From Azoarcus sp. (GTDB lineage: Bacteria > Pseudomonadota > Gammaproteobacteria > Burkholderiales > Rhodocyclaceae), in contig JALNWS010000055.1 of NCBI GenBank assembly GCA_023230755.1, positions 1-20,092 of the forward strand: a stretch of 20,092 nucleotides of DNA, in the 5' to 3' direction. Under the pieces are notes generated by a model, which was not told the origin of the DNA, ran no database searches, and was given only the letters and a program-made list of their open reading frames with translations. The position numbers and the translations under genes are program-made. Shown here in pieces: positions 8,861 through 16,143 of this stretch (position 1 is its first letter; the number at the start of each line of letters is the position of its first letter).

Positions 8861-10333
8861 TCAGCCTTGAGTATCCAGGCCGCCTTCGGCCATCTCTGCC
8901 GCGCGCAGCATCGCGCGCGCCTTGCTGTGGGTTTCCTGCCATTCGGCTTCGGGGTCGGAATCGGCAACGATGCCGGCACCCGCCTGCACGTGAATCTGTC
9001 CATCCTTGATCACCGCAGTGCGAATTGCGATCGCCAGATCCATGTCGCCGTGAAAACCGACGTAGCCTACCGCGCCAGCGTAAATACCGCGTTTGACCGG
9101 CTCCAGTTCGTCGATGATTTCCATGGCCCTCACCTTCGGCGCGCCGGACACCGTCCCGGCGGGGAAGGTTGCACGGAGCACGGCGAGCGCATTCAGCCCT
9201 TCCTTGAGTTTGCTCTCGACGTTGGACACGATGTGCATCACGTGCGAATAGCGCTCGACATTGAATTGCTCGGTCACCCGCACGGTGCCGATCTCCGACA
9301 CCCGGCCGGCATCGTTGCGTCCCAGGTCAAGCAGCTGCAGATGCTCTGCGCACTCCTTCGCGTCGGACAGCAGGTCCTTCTCCAGCGCGAGATCTTCGGC
9401 CACGGTCGCGCCGCGCTTGCGTGTGCCTGCGATCGGACGCACGGTGACGTTTTCATCCTCGAGCCGGACCAGGATCTCGGGCGAAGACCCGACAACGTGG
9501 AAATCCTCGAGATTGAAATAGAACATGTAGGGCGAGGGGTTGAGCGAGCGGATCGCCCGGTACAGCGCCATCGGGTGTGCGGCAAAAGGTTTGCTCATGC
9601 GCTGCGACAGCACCACCTGCATGATGTCGCCATCGACGATGTATTGTTTGGCGCGGCGCACTGCGTCCTTGAACGCGTCCTCGCCAAAGCTTGACTCTGC
9701 AGGGGCCGAGGTCGCACGGGATTCGGTCGGAATCTGCACCGGCGCACGCAGCCGGCCAAGCAGATCCTGCAGGCGCTTTTGCGCACGCTTGTATGCACCG
9801 GGCACCTCGGGCTCGGCATACACCACGAGGGTGAGCTTGCCAGTGAGGTTGTCGACGATGGCGATTTCTTCCGACAGCAGGAGCAGGATGTCCGGCGTGC
9901 CGAGCGTGTCCTTCTTCTCCGTCTTCGACAGCCGGGGCTCGATGTAGCGCACGGTGTCGTAACCGAAACAGCCGACCAGGCCGCCCGCAAAGCGCGGCAG
10001 ATGCTCGCGCGGCGGCACCTTGATACGGTTCATGAACTCGGCAACGAAATTGAGCGGGTCACCGTAGTCACGACGCTCGACCAGCCGGTTTCCCGTCAGC
10101 AGCAGCGCGGAACGGCCGTAGACCTCGATGCGGGTAGGCGACGACAGACCGATGAAGGAGTAGCGTCCGAAACGCTCACCGCCCTGCACCGACTCCAGCA
10201 GGTAGGTGTAGGACTCGTTGGCGAGTTTCAGGTAGATCGACAGCGGCGTGTCGAGATCGGCAAAGGTCTCGAGGGTGACCGGAATGCGGTTATAGCCCTC
10301 GGCGGCCAGGGCGTTGAATTCTTGTTCGAGCAT
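8861..10333 (-). CDS. trpE: Anthranilate synthase component I
   Basis: It makes anthranilate from chorismate with ammonia from TrpG, the committed step of tryptophan synthesis. The 490-residue protein has the N-terminal domain with the feedback motif LLES (45-48). The chorismate-binding domain carries NPSPYMFYF, PIAGTRKRG, DLGRNDAGRV, PAGTVSGAPKVRAMEII and GAGIVADSDPEAEWQET. NPSPYMF and LLES are the sites where tryptophan binds in studied enzymes, so feedback inhibition is expected. The ATG at 10333 has GGAG five bases upstream, lying within the palindrome GGAGCTCC. It is preceded by a Trp-rich leader ORF, which suggests expression control by tryptophan supply. Confidence 0.98.
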   Translation of the reverse strand: MLEQEFNALAAEGYNRIPVTLETFADLDTPLSIYLKLANESYTYLLESVQGGERFGRYSFIGLSSPTRIEVYGRSALLLTGNRLVERRDYGDPLNFVAEFMNRIKVPPREHLPRFAGGLVGCFGYDTVRYIEPRLSKTEKKDTLGTPDILLLLSEEIAIVDNLTGKLTLVVYAEPEVPGAYKRAQKRLQDLLGRLRAPVQIPTESRATSAPAESSFGEDAFKDAVRRAKQYIVDGDIMQVVLSQRMSKPFAAHPMALYRAIRSLNPSPYMFYFNLEDFHVVGSSPEILVRLEDENVTVRPIAGTRKRGATVAEDLALEKDLLSDAKECAEHLQLLDLGRNDAGRVSEIGTVRVTEQFNVERYSHVMHIVSNVESKLKEGLNALAVLRATFPAGTVSGAPKVRAMEIIDELEPVKRGIYAGAVGYVGFHGDMDLAIAIRTAVIKDGQIHVQAGAGIVADSDPEAEWQETHSKARAMLRAAEMAEGGLDTQG

Positions 10334-10385
10334 GGGAGCTCCACTTGGAACGGGGTTGATTCGGACGGGGCACTGCAGGCGGGTG

Positions 10386-10423
10386 GCGGGTCATTCCGGA
10401 GTCCGGGGCGACCGGCGACCCGC
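10386..10423 (-). promoter_or_regulatory. Stem-loop between the leader ORF and trpE
   Basis: Minus-strand arms GCGGGTC (10423-10417) and GACCCGC (10392-10386) pair perfectly over seven bases. CCGG copies inside the loop can extend the stem. A short competing hairpin (ACCC/GGGT) uses bases just before and within the first arm. It starts 13 bases after the leader stop codon. There is no T-tract, so it is not a standard intrinsic terminator. A role in attenuation is inferred from position only. Confidence 0.35.
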
Positions 10424-10435
10424 AAGGGGTTCGCT

Positions 10436-10582
10436 TTATTTGTGGCCCACAGGCCAACGCCAGCCGGTCTGCCACGAAGGCTGAAGGCTGAGAGCAAAGG
10501 CCGGAGCGAAGGGCGAAACCCTGTTTGCGTGCGTCACGATTCGATCTGTAGTGGAGATGACTGACGGGGCGAAGAAATTCAT
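10436..10582 (-). CDS. trpL: Candidate trp operon leader peptide (Trp-rich)
   Basis: A 48-codon ORF starts at ATG 10582, overlapping the gph stop (ATGA), and ends at TAA 10438-10436, 102 bases before trpE. Its last 12 residues are WQTGWRWPVGHK, with Trp codons at 37, 41 and 43. A tight hairpin TGGCC-TGTG-GGCCA (10456-10443) includes the third Trp codon. Clustered Trp codons just before a stop, upstream of trpE, are the mark of ribosome-sensing leader peptides. The Shine-Dalgarno is weak and 48 codons is long for such a leader. No T-tract follows, so any attenuation would be non-classical, for example Rho-dependent; the stretch 10520-10475 is C-rich and relatively G-poor. A chance ORF cannot be excluded. 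Confidence 0.55.
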   Translation of the reverse strand: MNFFAPSVISTTDRIVTHANRVSPFAPAFALSLQPSWQTGWRWPVGHK

Positions 10583-11256
10583 GGGCGGTCGATGTGATCC
10601 AGCACATGAAGTGCATTCGATAGTAGCCCATCGCATTCGATGCTGTCCACCGGCATGCCTTCGCTATATCCATAGCTCACCAGCAGCACCGGCATCCCTG
10701 CTCTGCGCGCGGCAAGCGCGTCGTTCTGCGAGTCACCGATCATCAAGGCCTCGCCCGCCTCGACCTGCAGAAGCTCGCAGGTGTGAAGCAGCACCGCAGG
10801 GTCGGGCTTCTTTACCGGCAGCGTGTCCCCGCTCACGACCGCATCGAAATAGCCCGTGAGCCCCATGCGTTCAAGCAGCGGCAGGGTGAAATCACCTGCC
10901 TTGTTGGTCACGACGGCAAGCTTGAGACGCCGTTCCCGCAGTTCGTCCAGCACCTCGATCACCCCAGGGTAGATCTGCGTCGTACGCCCATTGACCAGCG
11001 CATAGTGCCGCCGGAACACAGCCATGGCGACTTCTATCTCGGTCTCTGTCGCCTGCATATCCTCGGTCATGCAGCGACGCACGAGATTGGGCAAGCCTTT
11101 GCCGACAAAACTGTGAATCTCGTCCTGGCTGCGCGCCGGCCGCGAAAGCTCCGCCAGCATGAGGTTGGCTGCCTCGGCAAGATCGCCAATGGTATCGAGC
11201 AAAGTACCATCGAGATCGAACAGTACCGCCCGGGGCGAAAATCTCGGGCCATTCAT
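10579..11256 (-). CDS. gph: Phosphoglycolate phosphatase (HAD superfamily)
   Basis: A 225-residue HAD hydrolase that removes phosphate from 2-phosphoglycolate, a product of oxidative DNA-end repair and of oxygenase side reactions. HAD motifs are complete: FDLDGTLLD (nucleophile Asp14, acid/base Asp16), VTNKA (Thr117), KKPDP (149-153) and GDSQNDALAA (metal-binding Asp175 and Asp179). The helical cap lies between residues about 20 and 95. The ATG at 11256 overlaps the rpe stop (ATGA), so the two are translationally coupled. The rpe-gph-trpE order is common in proteobacteria. Its 3' end carries a candidate trp promoter and a pair of direct repeats. Confidence 0.93.
   Translation of the reverse strand: MNGPRFSPRAVLFDLDGTLLDTIGDLAEAANLMLAELSRPARSQDEIHSFVGKGLPNLVRRCMTEDMQATETEIEVAMAVFRRHYALVNGRTTQIYPGVIEVLDELRERRLKLAVVTNKAGDFTLPLLERMGLTGYFDAVVSGDTLPVKKPDPAVLLHTCELLQVEAGEALMIGDSQNDALAARRAGMPVLLVSYGYSEGMPVDSIECDGLLSNALHVLDHIDRP
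10613..10641. repeat. Pair of 9-base direct repeats, 20 bases apart
   Basis: GCATTCGAT occurs at 10613-10621 and 10633-10641 on the plus strand (ATCGAATGC on the minus strand). The period of 20 is not a multiple of three, so the copies are read in different frames of gph and do not encode a repeated peptide. One copy lies in the spacer and the other over the -10 and start region of the candidate trp promoter. An operator role is inferred. Confidence 0.45.
10620..10649 (-). promoter_or_regulatory. Candidate sigma-70 promoter for trpL-trpEGDC
   Basis: TGGACA (10649-10644, five of six matches to TTGACA) and TACTAT (10625-10620, four of six matches to TATAAT) are separated by 18 bases, inside the last codons of gph. 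Transcription would start near 10613, giving about 30 bases of leader before the candidate trpL ATG. It would let the trp genes be expressed apart from rpe-gph. Confidence 0.45.
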
Positions 11257-11948
11257 ACCGCCACCGTCGCCAGTTCCGCACGCAGCTTGCCGATGATGGA
11301 GTCGTAGCGATGGGCATCGGAATCCTTGCCAGCGCCGAAGACGGCCGAACCTGCAACAAAAGTGTCTGCCCCCGCACGCGCGATCTCGGCAATGTTGTCG
11401 GCCTTCACGCCACCATCGACTTCGAGCCGGACGTGGCGCCCGGTCTCGGCCTCGTAGGCATCGAGCCGCGCGCGTGCCGCACGCAGCTTGTTGAGCGTCT
11501 CGGGAATGAACTTCTGCCCGCCGAAGCCAGGATTGACGCTCATCAGCAACACGACGTCAATCTTGTCCATCACATGGTCGAGGTAATGCAAGGGCGTGGC
11601 GGGGTTGAACACCAGCCCTGCCTCGCAACCCGAATCGCGGATCAGCCCCAGGCTACGATCAATGTGTTCGGAGGCCTCAGGATGAAAGGTGATGATGTTG
11701 GCGCCGGCTTTGGCAAAGTCCGGAATGATCCGATCGACCGGCTTGACCATGAGGTGCACATCGATCGGCGCCGTAGTCACGGGCCGGATCGCCTCACACA
11801 CCAGCGGGCCGATGGTGAGGTTGGGCACATAGTGGTTGTCCATTACGTCGAAATGGATCCAGTCGGCGCCAGCGGCAACCACGTTGCTCACTTCCTCGCC
11901 CAGCTTGGCGAAGTTGGCAGACAGCAGACTGGGGGCGATGCGGAACAT
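11253..11948 (-). CDS. rpe: Ribulose-phosphate 3-epimerase
   Basis: It interconverts ribulose 5-phosphate and xylulose 5-phosphate in the pentose phosphate pathway (and in the Calvin cycle where present). The 231-residue TIM barrel shows APSLLSANF at the start, the metal and acid/base residues His32 and Asp34 in IHFDVMDNHYVPNLT, His65 in VHLMV, the phosphate loop MSVNPGFGGQKF, and Asp178 in EVDGGV. The ATG at 11948 is preceded by GGAG seven bases upstream; the upstream extension to 12029 lacks family similarity. It leads the rpe-gph-trp run, overlapping gph by four bases. Confidence 0.97.
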   Translation of the reverse strand: MFRIAPSLLSANFAKLGEEVSNVVAAGADWIHFDVMDNHYVPNLTIGPLVCEAIRPVTTAPIDVHLMVKPVDRIIPDFAKAGANIITFHPEASEHIDRSLGLIRDSGCEAGLVFNPATPLHYLDHVMDKIDVVLLMSVNPGFGGQKFIPETLNKLRAARARLDAYEAETGRHVRLEVDGGVKADNIAEIARAGADTFVAGSAVFGAGKDSDAHRYDSIIGKLRAELATVAV

Positions 11949-11979
11949 TGGCGGACTCCGAAAAAGGATCGAAGCCCGG

Positions 11980-11985
11980 ATTCTA
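11980..11985 (-). promoter_or_regulatory. Candidate -10 box (TAGAAT) for rpe-gph
   Basis: GTTAGAAT lies 32 bases before the rpe start codon, directly after the long hairpin at 11988-12015 as read on the minus strand. A good -35 element is not visible, since that space is filled by the hairpin. Confidence 0.35.
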
Positions 11986-11987
11986 AC

Positions 11988-12015
11988 CGGCGCCGGCATG
12001 ATCGTGCCGGCGCCG
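11988..12015 (-). terminator. Perfect 11-bp GC-rich hairpin between the secretion ATPase gene and rpe
   Basis: Arms 11988-11998 and 12005-12015 pair perfectly over 11 bases (core GGCGCCGGCA/TGCCGGCGCC) with a 6-base loop. It lies 14 bases after the ATPase stop codon. No T-tract follows on either strand, so termination here is a guess from position; it could also be a protein site or an mRNA stabiliser. Confidence 0.4.
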
Positions 12016-12029
12016 TCGTCCGGAAACAC

Positions 12030-14381
12030 TCAGCGCACGCAGACTTTGCGCACCTGCTTGAGGTCGGTAATGCCCGCAAGAATCTTCTCGATCCCATCCT
12101 GACGCAAGGTGCGCATCCCTTCGGACAGGGCCGCACCGAGCAATTCTGCAACCCGCGCACGCTCCTGGATCATCCGCTTGATCTGATCAGAACCGAGCAT
12201 CAGTTCGTGAAGGCCGACCCGCCCTTTGTAGCCCTGGGTGCATTCGACGCAGCCAACCGGACGATACAAGGTGAACTTGCCCTTCTCGTTCGCATAGGCT
12301 TTGCGCCAGTGCGCCAAGACCGTCTCGCGGGCCGCAATCGGGTCCGCGATGAAAGTGGGCGTCGAGTGCATGTCCGCACAATACTCGCTGAGCAGGAGTC
12401 CGATTTCGGTCTCGTCCGGCTCATAAGCCTGCTTGCAATGCTTGCACAGGCGCTTGGTCAGACGCTGCGCCAGCACGCCAAGCAAGGCGTCGGAGAAGTT
12501 GAACGGGTCCATACCCATGTCGAGCAGGCGCACGACGGACTCCGGTGCACTGTTGGTATGGAGGGTGGAAAACACCAGGTGGCCGGTCAGCGATGCCTCG
12601 ATCCCCACCGCGACAGTCTCTTCGTCCCGCATCTCGCCCACCATGATCACATCCGGGTCGGCACGCAGGAACGCCCGCATCATGGTTGCAAAGTCGATCC
12701 CGGCCTTGCGATTGACCTGAACCTGGCGCAAACCCTTCTGGGTGATCTCGACGGGATCCTCTACCGTCCAGATCTTGGTATCCGGCGTGTTGATATATCC
12801 CAGGATGGAGTGCAGCGTCGTCGTCTTGCCCGAACCGGTCGGACCGCACACGAAGAAGATGCCGTAGGGCTTGGCAATCGCAGTCGTGAGCATTTCCAGG
12901 TTTGCGGGGGTCAGGCCAAGCTCGTCGAGCGGGATGGGCTCGCTGTTGGCCAGCACCCGCATCACCACGTCCTCCAGGCCACCCGCGGTCGGAATGGTGG
13001 CCACCCGCAACTCAATGTCGAGCGGCGCGTATTTGCGGAACTTGATCTTGCCGTCCTGCGGCTTGCGACGCTCGGAGATGTCGAGGTCGCACATGATCTT
13101 GATACGGGTGACGAGCGGATTACGGTAACTCGCCGGAACCTCGATATACGGCACCAGTGTTCCGTCCTTGCGAAAACGGATCAGGGTCTTCTCCTTGCCC
13201 GGACGCGGCTCGACATGAATGTCTGAGGCACCCTGCTTGTAGGCATCGATGATGACCCGATTGACAAGCTTGACCAGTTCGTTGTCCGCTGCCGCGTTCA
13301 CGTCATCGGAGAAAATCCCCTCGTCACTCTCGTCGTCGAGGTCGGACAACAGATCATCGACCGAACTCGCATCCAGCGAGGGTTCGAAGAACTGGTTGAC
13401 CGTGCGCTCGAACTCGTCACGAGTGGTGACCCTGAAGGCGAGCCGTTTCTTCGGGAACACATTGTGCGCAATCCGCGAAGACCTGATCTGCTCCGGGTCG
13501 ACCGCCATGATCACCACGCCTTCCGTGGTTTCCTCAAGCGGCAACCATTGATTCAGCTGCACATACTCGCGCTTGAGGTTGCGCAGGAGGTCGATCGGCT
13601 TCACCCGATCCGCATTGAACGGCTCGTACGGCACGCCGTAAAATCGCGACGCAGCCGCGCCGATATCCGCAAGCGAGAGGGCAAGCGTGCCGATCAGCAA
13701 GGACTCGACCGGCGCGCCACTGTCACGGGCGTCGCGGGTCACTTCGGTCAGTTCTTCGGCAGTGATCTGCCCGTCCGCTACCAACGCATCGAATCGCGAG
13801 CGTAATTGTGCGGGGGGCGCAGAACTGTGGCGCGAGAAAGCCACGCCCAGTGTCTGTGTCAGACCCAGCAGTCCCTCTTCCGAGATGGGCGAGAACGGGC
13901 CGCCGGCGTTGTGGTTGATCAGCTGGATTACACCCCGCCGGGCGCCGCTTTCAGGATCGTTGATCGCGGCCACAAGCATTTCCCTGGCTCTGAAACCAGT
14001 TGTGTCATCGACCTCATGTCGAAACTGCAGCTCGGGCGAGATGGCTTTCAGTGCGGACACGTCATAGACATCCGCAATATTGATTGTCTGTCCCGTCAGC
14101 GCGACAAACCCTGCAATGCTGTTCCCTGCGATCGGCAAACGGATGTTCTGCACCGAATGCAACCCGGTTTTCACCTTGGTCGATATCGACTCCCCCGAAG
14201 CATCCACCGCGTAGATCGACAGCCGCTCCGCATCGAAGATCTGACAGATCTCTTGCGACACCTCAAGCATGATCTCGTCGATATCATGCGTGGCATGCAC
14301 GCGGTTGGTGATTCCCTGCAGCCCCTTGAAAAAGGCCAGGCGACGGGAAACTTCACTGACAGCCGGGTGCTTTGTGCTCAT
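12030..14381 (-). CDS. GAF-domain-fused GspE/PilB-family secretion or pilus assembly ATPase
   Basis: A 783-residue protein. Residues about 15-185 form a GAF-type sensor domain (DIDEIMLEVSQEICQIFDAERLS at its start, QLINH near its end). About 190-330 resembles the N-terminal domain of PilB/MshE-type ATPases. After an acidic linker (336-365) comes the full ATPase core: Asp box ASDIHVEP (385-392), Walker A GPTGSGKTT (513-521), Walker B with Glu583 in VGEMRDEET, His box STLHTNSA (605-612), and the tetracysteine zinc site C646/C649 and C711/C714. Such ATPases power type II secretion or type IV pilus extension. All catalytic features are intact. No pilin, platform protein or secretin gene is nearby. 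The GAF fusion suggests control by a small ligand, possibly a cyclic nucleotide. The start ATG 14381 has no clear Shine-Dalgarno. Confidence 0.92.
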   Translation of the reverse strand: MSTKHPAVSEVSRRLAFFKGLQGITNRVHATHDIDEIMLEVSQEICQIFDAERLSIYAVDASGESISTKVKTGLHSVQNIRLPIAGNSIAGFVALTGQTINIADVYDVSALKAISPELQFRHEVDDTTGFRAREMLVAAINDPESGARRGVIQLINHNAGGPFSPISEEGLLGLTQTLGVAFSRHSSAPPAQLRSRFDALVADGQITAEELTEVTRDARDSGAPVESLLIGTLALSLADIGAAASRFYGVPYEPFNADRVKPIDLLRNLKREYVQLNQWLPLEETTEGVVIMAVDPEQIRSSRIAHNVFPKKRLAFRVTTRDEFERTVNQFFEPSLDASSVDDLLSDLDDESDEGIFSDDVNAAADNELVKLVNRVIIDAYKQGASDIHVEPRPGKEKTLIRFRKDGTLVPYIEVPASYRNPLVTRIKIMCDLDISERRKPQDGKIKFRKYAPLDIELRVATIPTAGGLEDVVMRVLANSEPIPLDELGLTPANLEMLTTAIAKPYGIFFVCGPTGSGKTTTLHSILGYINTPDTKIWTVEDPVEITQKGLRQVQVNRKAGIDFATMMRAFLRADPDVIMVGEMRDEETVAVGIEASLTGHLVFSTLHTNSAPESVVRLLDMGMDPFNFSDALLGVLAQRLTKRLCKHCKQAYEPDETEIGLLLSEYCADMHSTPTFIADPIAARETVLAHWRKAYANEKGKFTLYRPVGCVECTQGYKGRVGLHELMLGSDQIKRMIQERARVAELLGAALSEGMRTLRQDGIEKILAGITDLKQVRKVCVR

Positions 14382-14417
14382 CTATGTACGTCTGCGTATG
14401 AATGTTGGTGCAGACCC

Positions 14418-14423
14418 ATTCTA
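14418..14423 (-). promoter_or_regulatory. Candidate -10 box (TAGAAT) for the GAF-ATPase gene
   Basis: GTTAGAAT lies 36 bases before the ATPase start codon in the 66-base gap after the hydrolase gene. The -35 region is poor. It matches the boxes ahead of rpe and the FKBP gene. Confidence 0.35.
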
Positions 14424-14447
14424 ACGCGCCACTGTGCGATCGGCAGT

Positions 14448-15215
14448 TCAGAACTCGATAATCTGCCCCTGAGTGAGTGGCTTGGGCTGCAAGCGCCCCT
14501 TCCCTGCGGCAATCTGCTCCATGATCCGCGCCCCTTGGCCGGGCTTCAGGTGGCTGATGAACACCTCGGGTGAAACCGACAGCTCTTCGAGCATGGCGAC
14601 GAGTATGCTTGGGCACAGATGCCTCGATGCCATCGCCAGTCCGCGCTGCTCGTCGGAAAACGCCGTCTCGATGATCATGTGCCGCACGGCGGGCAAGGCG
14701 TTGATTGCTTCGATCAGCTCCGGGCAATAGGCCGTGTCACCCGAATAGACCAGCTGCGAGCGACCGCTGTCCAAGGCGTAAGCGACCGCAGGTACCGTAT
14801 GGTGCGCAGGCAGCGCAGTCACGGTTCGGGCACCGAACTTAACGCTTTCACCCACTTTCAGCGGCTGGAAGCGCAAAAACGGACGATGTCGATCAGGAAT
14901 CGAGGTGAAGTCCGGCCAGATCAGCCAGTTGAAGATATGCGAACGCAGAATGCGCAAGGTTTCAGGGGTGGCATATACCGTGACCGGGTAGCCGCGGTCC
15001 TCACCCACCGAATCCACCAACAGGGGAATCGAAGCGATGTGATCGAGATGCGAATGCGTAACGAAGATGTGGTCGATCCGGCGCAGCGCTTCGAGCTCGA
15101 GATCGCCCACGCCGGTTCCGCAATCGACCAGGATGTCGTCGTCGACAAGAAAGGCGGTTGTCCGCGCAGTCTCGCCACCGATGCCGCCACTGCAGCCAAG
15201 CACCTGGAGTTTCAT
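14448..15215 (-). CDS. Metallo-beta-lactamase-fold hydrolase, class II cyclic-nucleotide phosphodiesterase-like
   Basis: A 255-residue MBL-fold protein without a signal peptide. The metal motif HSHLDH (His54, His56, Asp58, His59) is followed by IASIPLLVDS, close to the known class II cAMP phosphodiesterase signature. Further ligands are His138/His139 in LPAHHTVPA, Asp160 in YSGDTAY, and His222 in ISHLKPG. Cyclic AMP phosphodiesterase activity is the usual annotation for this group, but MBL folds are versatile and the substrate is not proven. The start is ATG 15215; a TTG just upstream at 15218 is less likely. It lies between the FHA gene and the GAF-ATPase gene. If it degrades a cyclic nucleotide, a link to the neighbouring GAF domain would make sense; that is inference. 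Confidence 0.85.
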   Translation of the reverse strand: MKLQVLGCSGGIGGETARTTAFLVDDDILVDCGTGVGDLELEALRRIDHIFVTHSHLDHIASIPLLVDSVGEDRGYPVTVYATPETLRILRSHIFNWLIWPDFTSIPDRHRPFLRFQPLKVGESVKFGARTVTALPAHHTVPAVAYALDSGRSQLVYSGDTAYCPELIEAINALPAVRHMIIETAFSDEQRGLAMASRHLCPSILVAMLEELSVSPEVFISHLKPGQGARIMEQIAAGKGRLQPKPLTQGQIIEF

Positions 15216-15340
15216 CAAAAATTATTACCCGGACTCACGCGCATTACACTGTTTGCCGTCGCCATCCCTTGGATCATGCGAAACCTTAACAGGCGAAAAC
15301 CGGGGGGTATATGACAAAAATCACGGCATGCCCGCAGCGT

Positions 15341-16084
15341 TCAGGTCCGAAGGAAAAACTCCATCTTCACGCCAGCAATCTCGATGATGTCATGGTCGCC
15401 CAACCTGTGAGCCTGAGCATCGAGCGTGCGGCCATTCACCGTCGGAAAGCTCGCACCTTCGACATGGGTAATGAAATATCCATGCGGTCGTCGCGTAATC
15501 ACCGCAACCTGGCGCCCCGGCTTGCCAAGCGTCGTCAACGACTTGCTCAATTCAAGTTCGCGACCGACATTCGCGCCACTCAGAACCTGAATGACGCCCA
15601 GTCGATCGAGCGGAGCCTCGACAGGCGCACCTTGCTCAAGCGCGTCGGCAGGCAGGACTTGCGTCCGGACCGCACTGCCGTCAGACACAAGCGGCGCGAC
15701 CGGCACCGACTCCGCAGCCGCAGCAGCGGAACTGATGTCGAATGGTTTCAGCGCAGCCGTATCGACCATCTCCGAGGCGGACAGGCCTGGCTGCGAAGTG
15801 TCGGTCAGGAACTTGAGCCGGTACTTTCCCAGTTCGACCACATCGTTGTTTTGCAGAACATGCTTCTTGATCGGCTGCCCATTCACGTAGGTGCCGTTGG
15901 TGCTGTTCTGATCCTCGAGGAAGGCATCGTCAAGGATGCAGGTGATCACCGCATGCTGCCCACTGATCGCGAGATTATCGATCTGAATGTCGTTGTTCTG
16001 CTTGCGCCCGATGGAAGTGCGCTCCTTGTCGAGCACGATTTCCTTGAGCACCAGCCCATCCATGCTAAGAATCAACTTCGGCAT
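15341..16084 (-). CDS. Two-FHA-domain protein
   Basis: A 247-residue soluble protein. The N-terminal FHA domain (about 1-92) is complete: SIGRKQNNDIQI (Gly26, Arg27), SGQHAVI (Ser41, His44), STNGTYVNG (61-69). These residues bind phosphothreonine in studied FHA domains. An Ala/Pro/Ser-rich linker (about 95-160) leads to a second FHA-like domain (about 163-245) with TTLGKPGRQVAVI and PTVNGRTL. There the key Arg is replaced by Lys188 and the Ser/His pair is not evident, so phospho-binding is doubtful. The ATG at 16084 is preferred to the GTG at 16093. It lies 59 bases after the PP2C gene, and FHA plus PP2C points to Ser/Thr phosphorylation signalling, although no kinase is present here. Confidence 0.92.
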   Translation of the reverse strand: MPKLILSMDGLVLKEIVLDKERTSIGRKQNNDIQIDNLAISGQHAVITCILDDAFLEDQNSTNGTYVNGQPIKKHVLQNNDVVELGKYRLKFLTDTSQPGLSASEMVDTAALKPFDISSAAAAAESVPVAPLVSDGSAVRTQVLPADALEQGAPVEAPLDRLGVIQVLSGANVGRELELSKSLTTLGKPGRQVAVITRRPHGYFITHVEGASFPTVNGRTLDAQAHRLGDHDIIEIAGVKMEFFLRT

Positions 16085-16107
16085 TGCCTGCACCCATCTA
16101 TCGGTTG

Positions 16108-16122
16108 GCGCGCCCTGCGCGC
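16108..16122. repeat. Inverted repeat GCGCGC-N3-GCGCGC in the PP2C-FHA gap
   Basis: A perfect six-base-pair stem with a three-base loop lies in the 59-base gap between the PP2C stop and the FHA start. No T-tract follows on the minus strand, so it is not a standard terminator. Function unknown. Confidence 0.4.
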
Positions 16123-16143
16123 AAAATCCTTACAATCATGACG

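Noticed and set aside
9331..9369. KECAEH in TrpE, where I expected KERAEH or KELAEH, as a damaged active site
   Set aside because: The position varies among known TrpE proteins (Leu in E. coli from memory), and all catalytic motifs around it are intact.
10228..10497. Minus-strand ORF of 89 codons across the trp leader and the trpE start
   Set aside because: It overlaps the conserved trpE start in another frame and has no family features. The Trp-rich ORF in a different frame explains the region better.
11310..13226. Plus-strand ORF of 638 codons
   Set aside because: It crosses rpe, the intergenic hairpin and half of the secretion ATPase gene in antisense, and is rich in His, Gln and Arg without domain similarity.
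16108..16122. GCGCGC inverted repeat as a terminator of the PP2C gene
   Set aside because: No T-tract follows on the minus strand and the stem is short, so it is listed only as a repeat.
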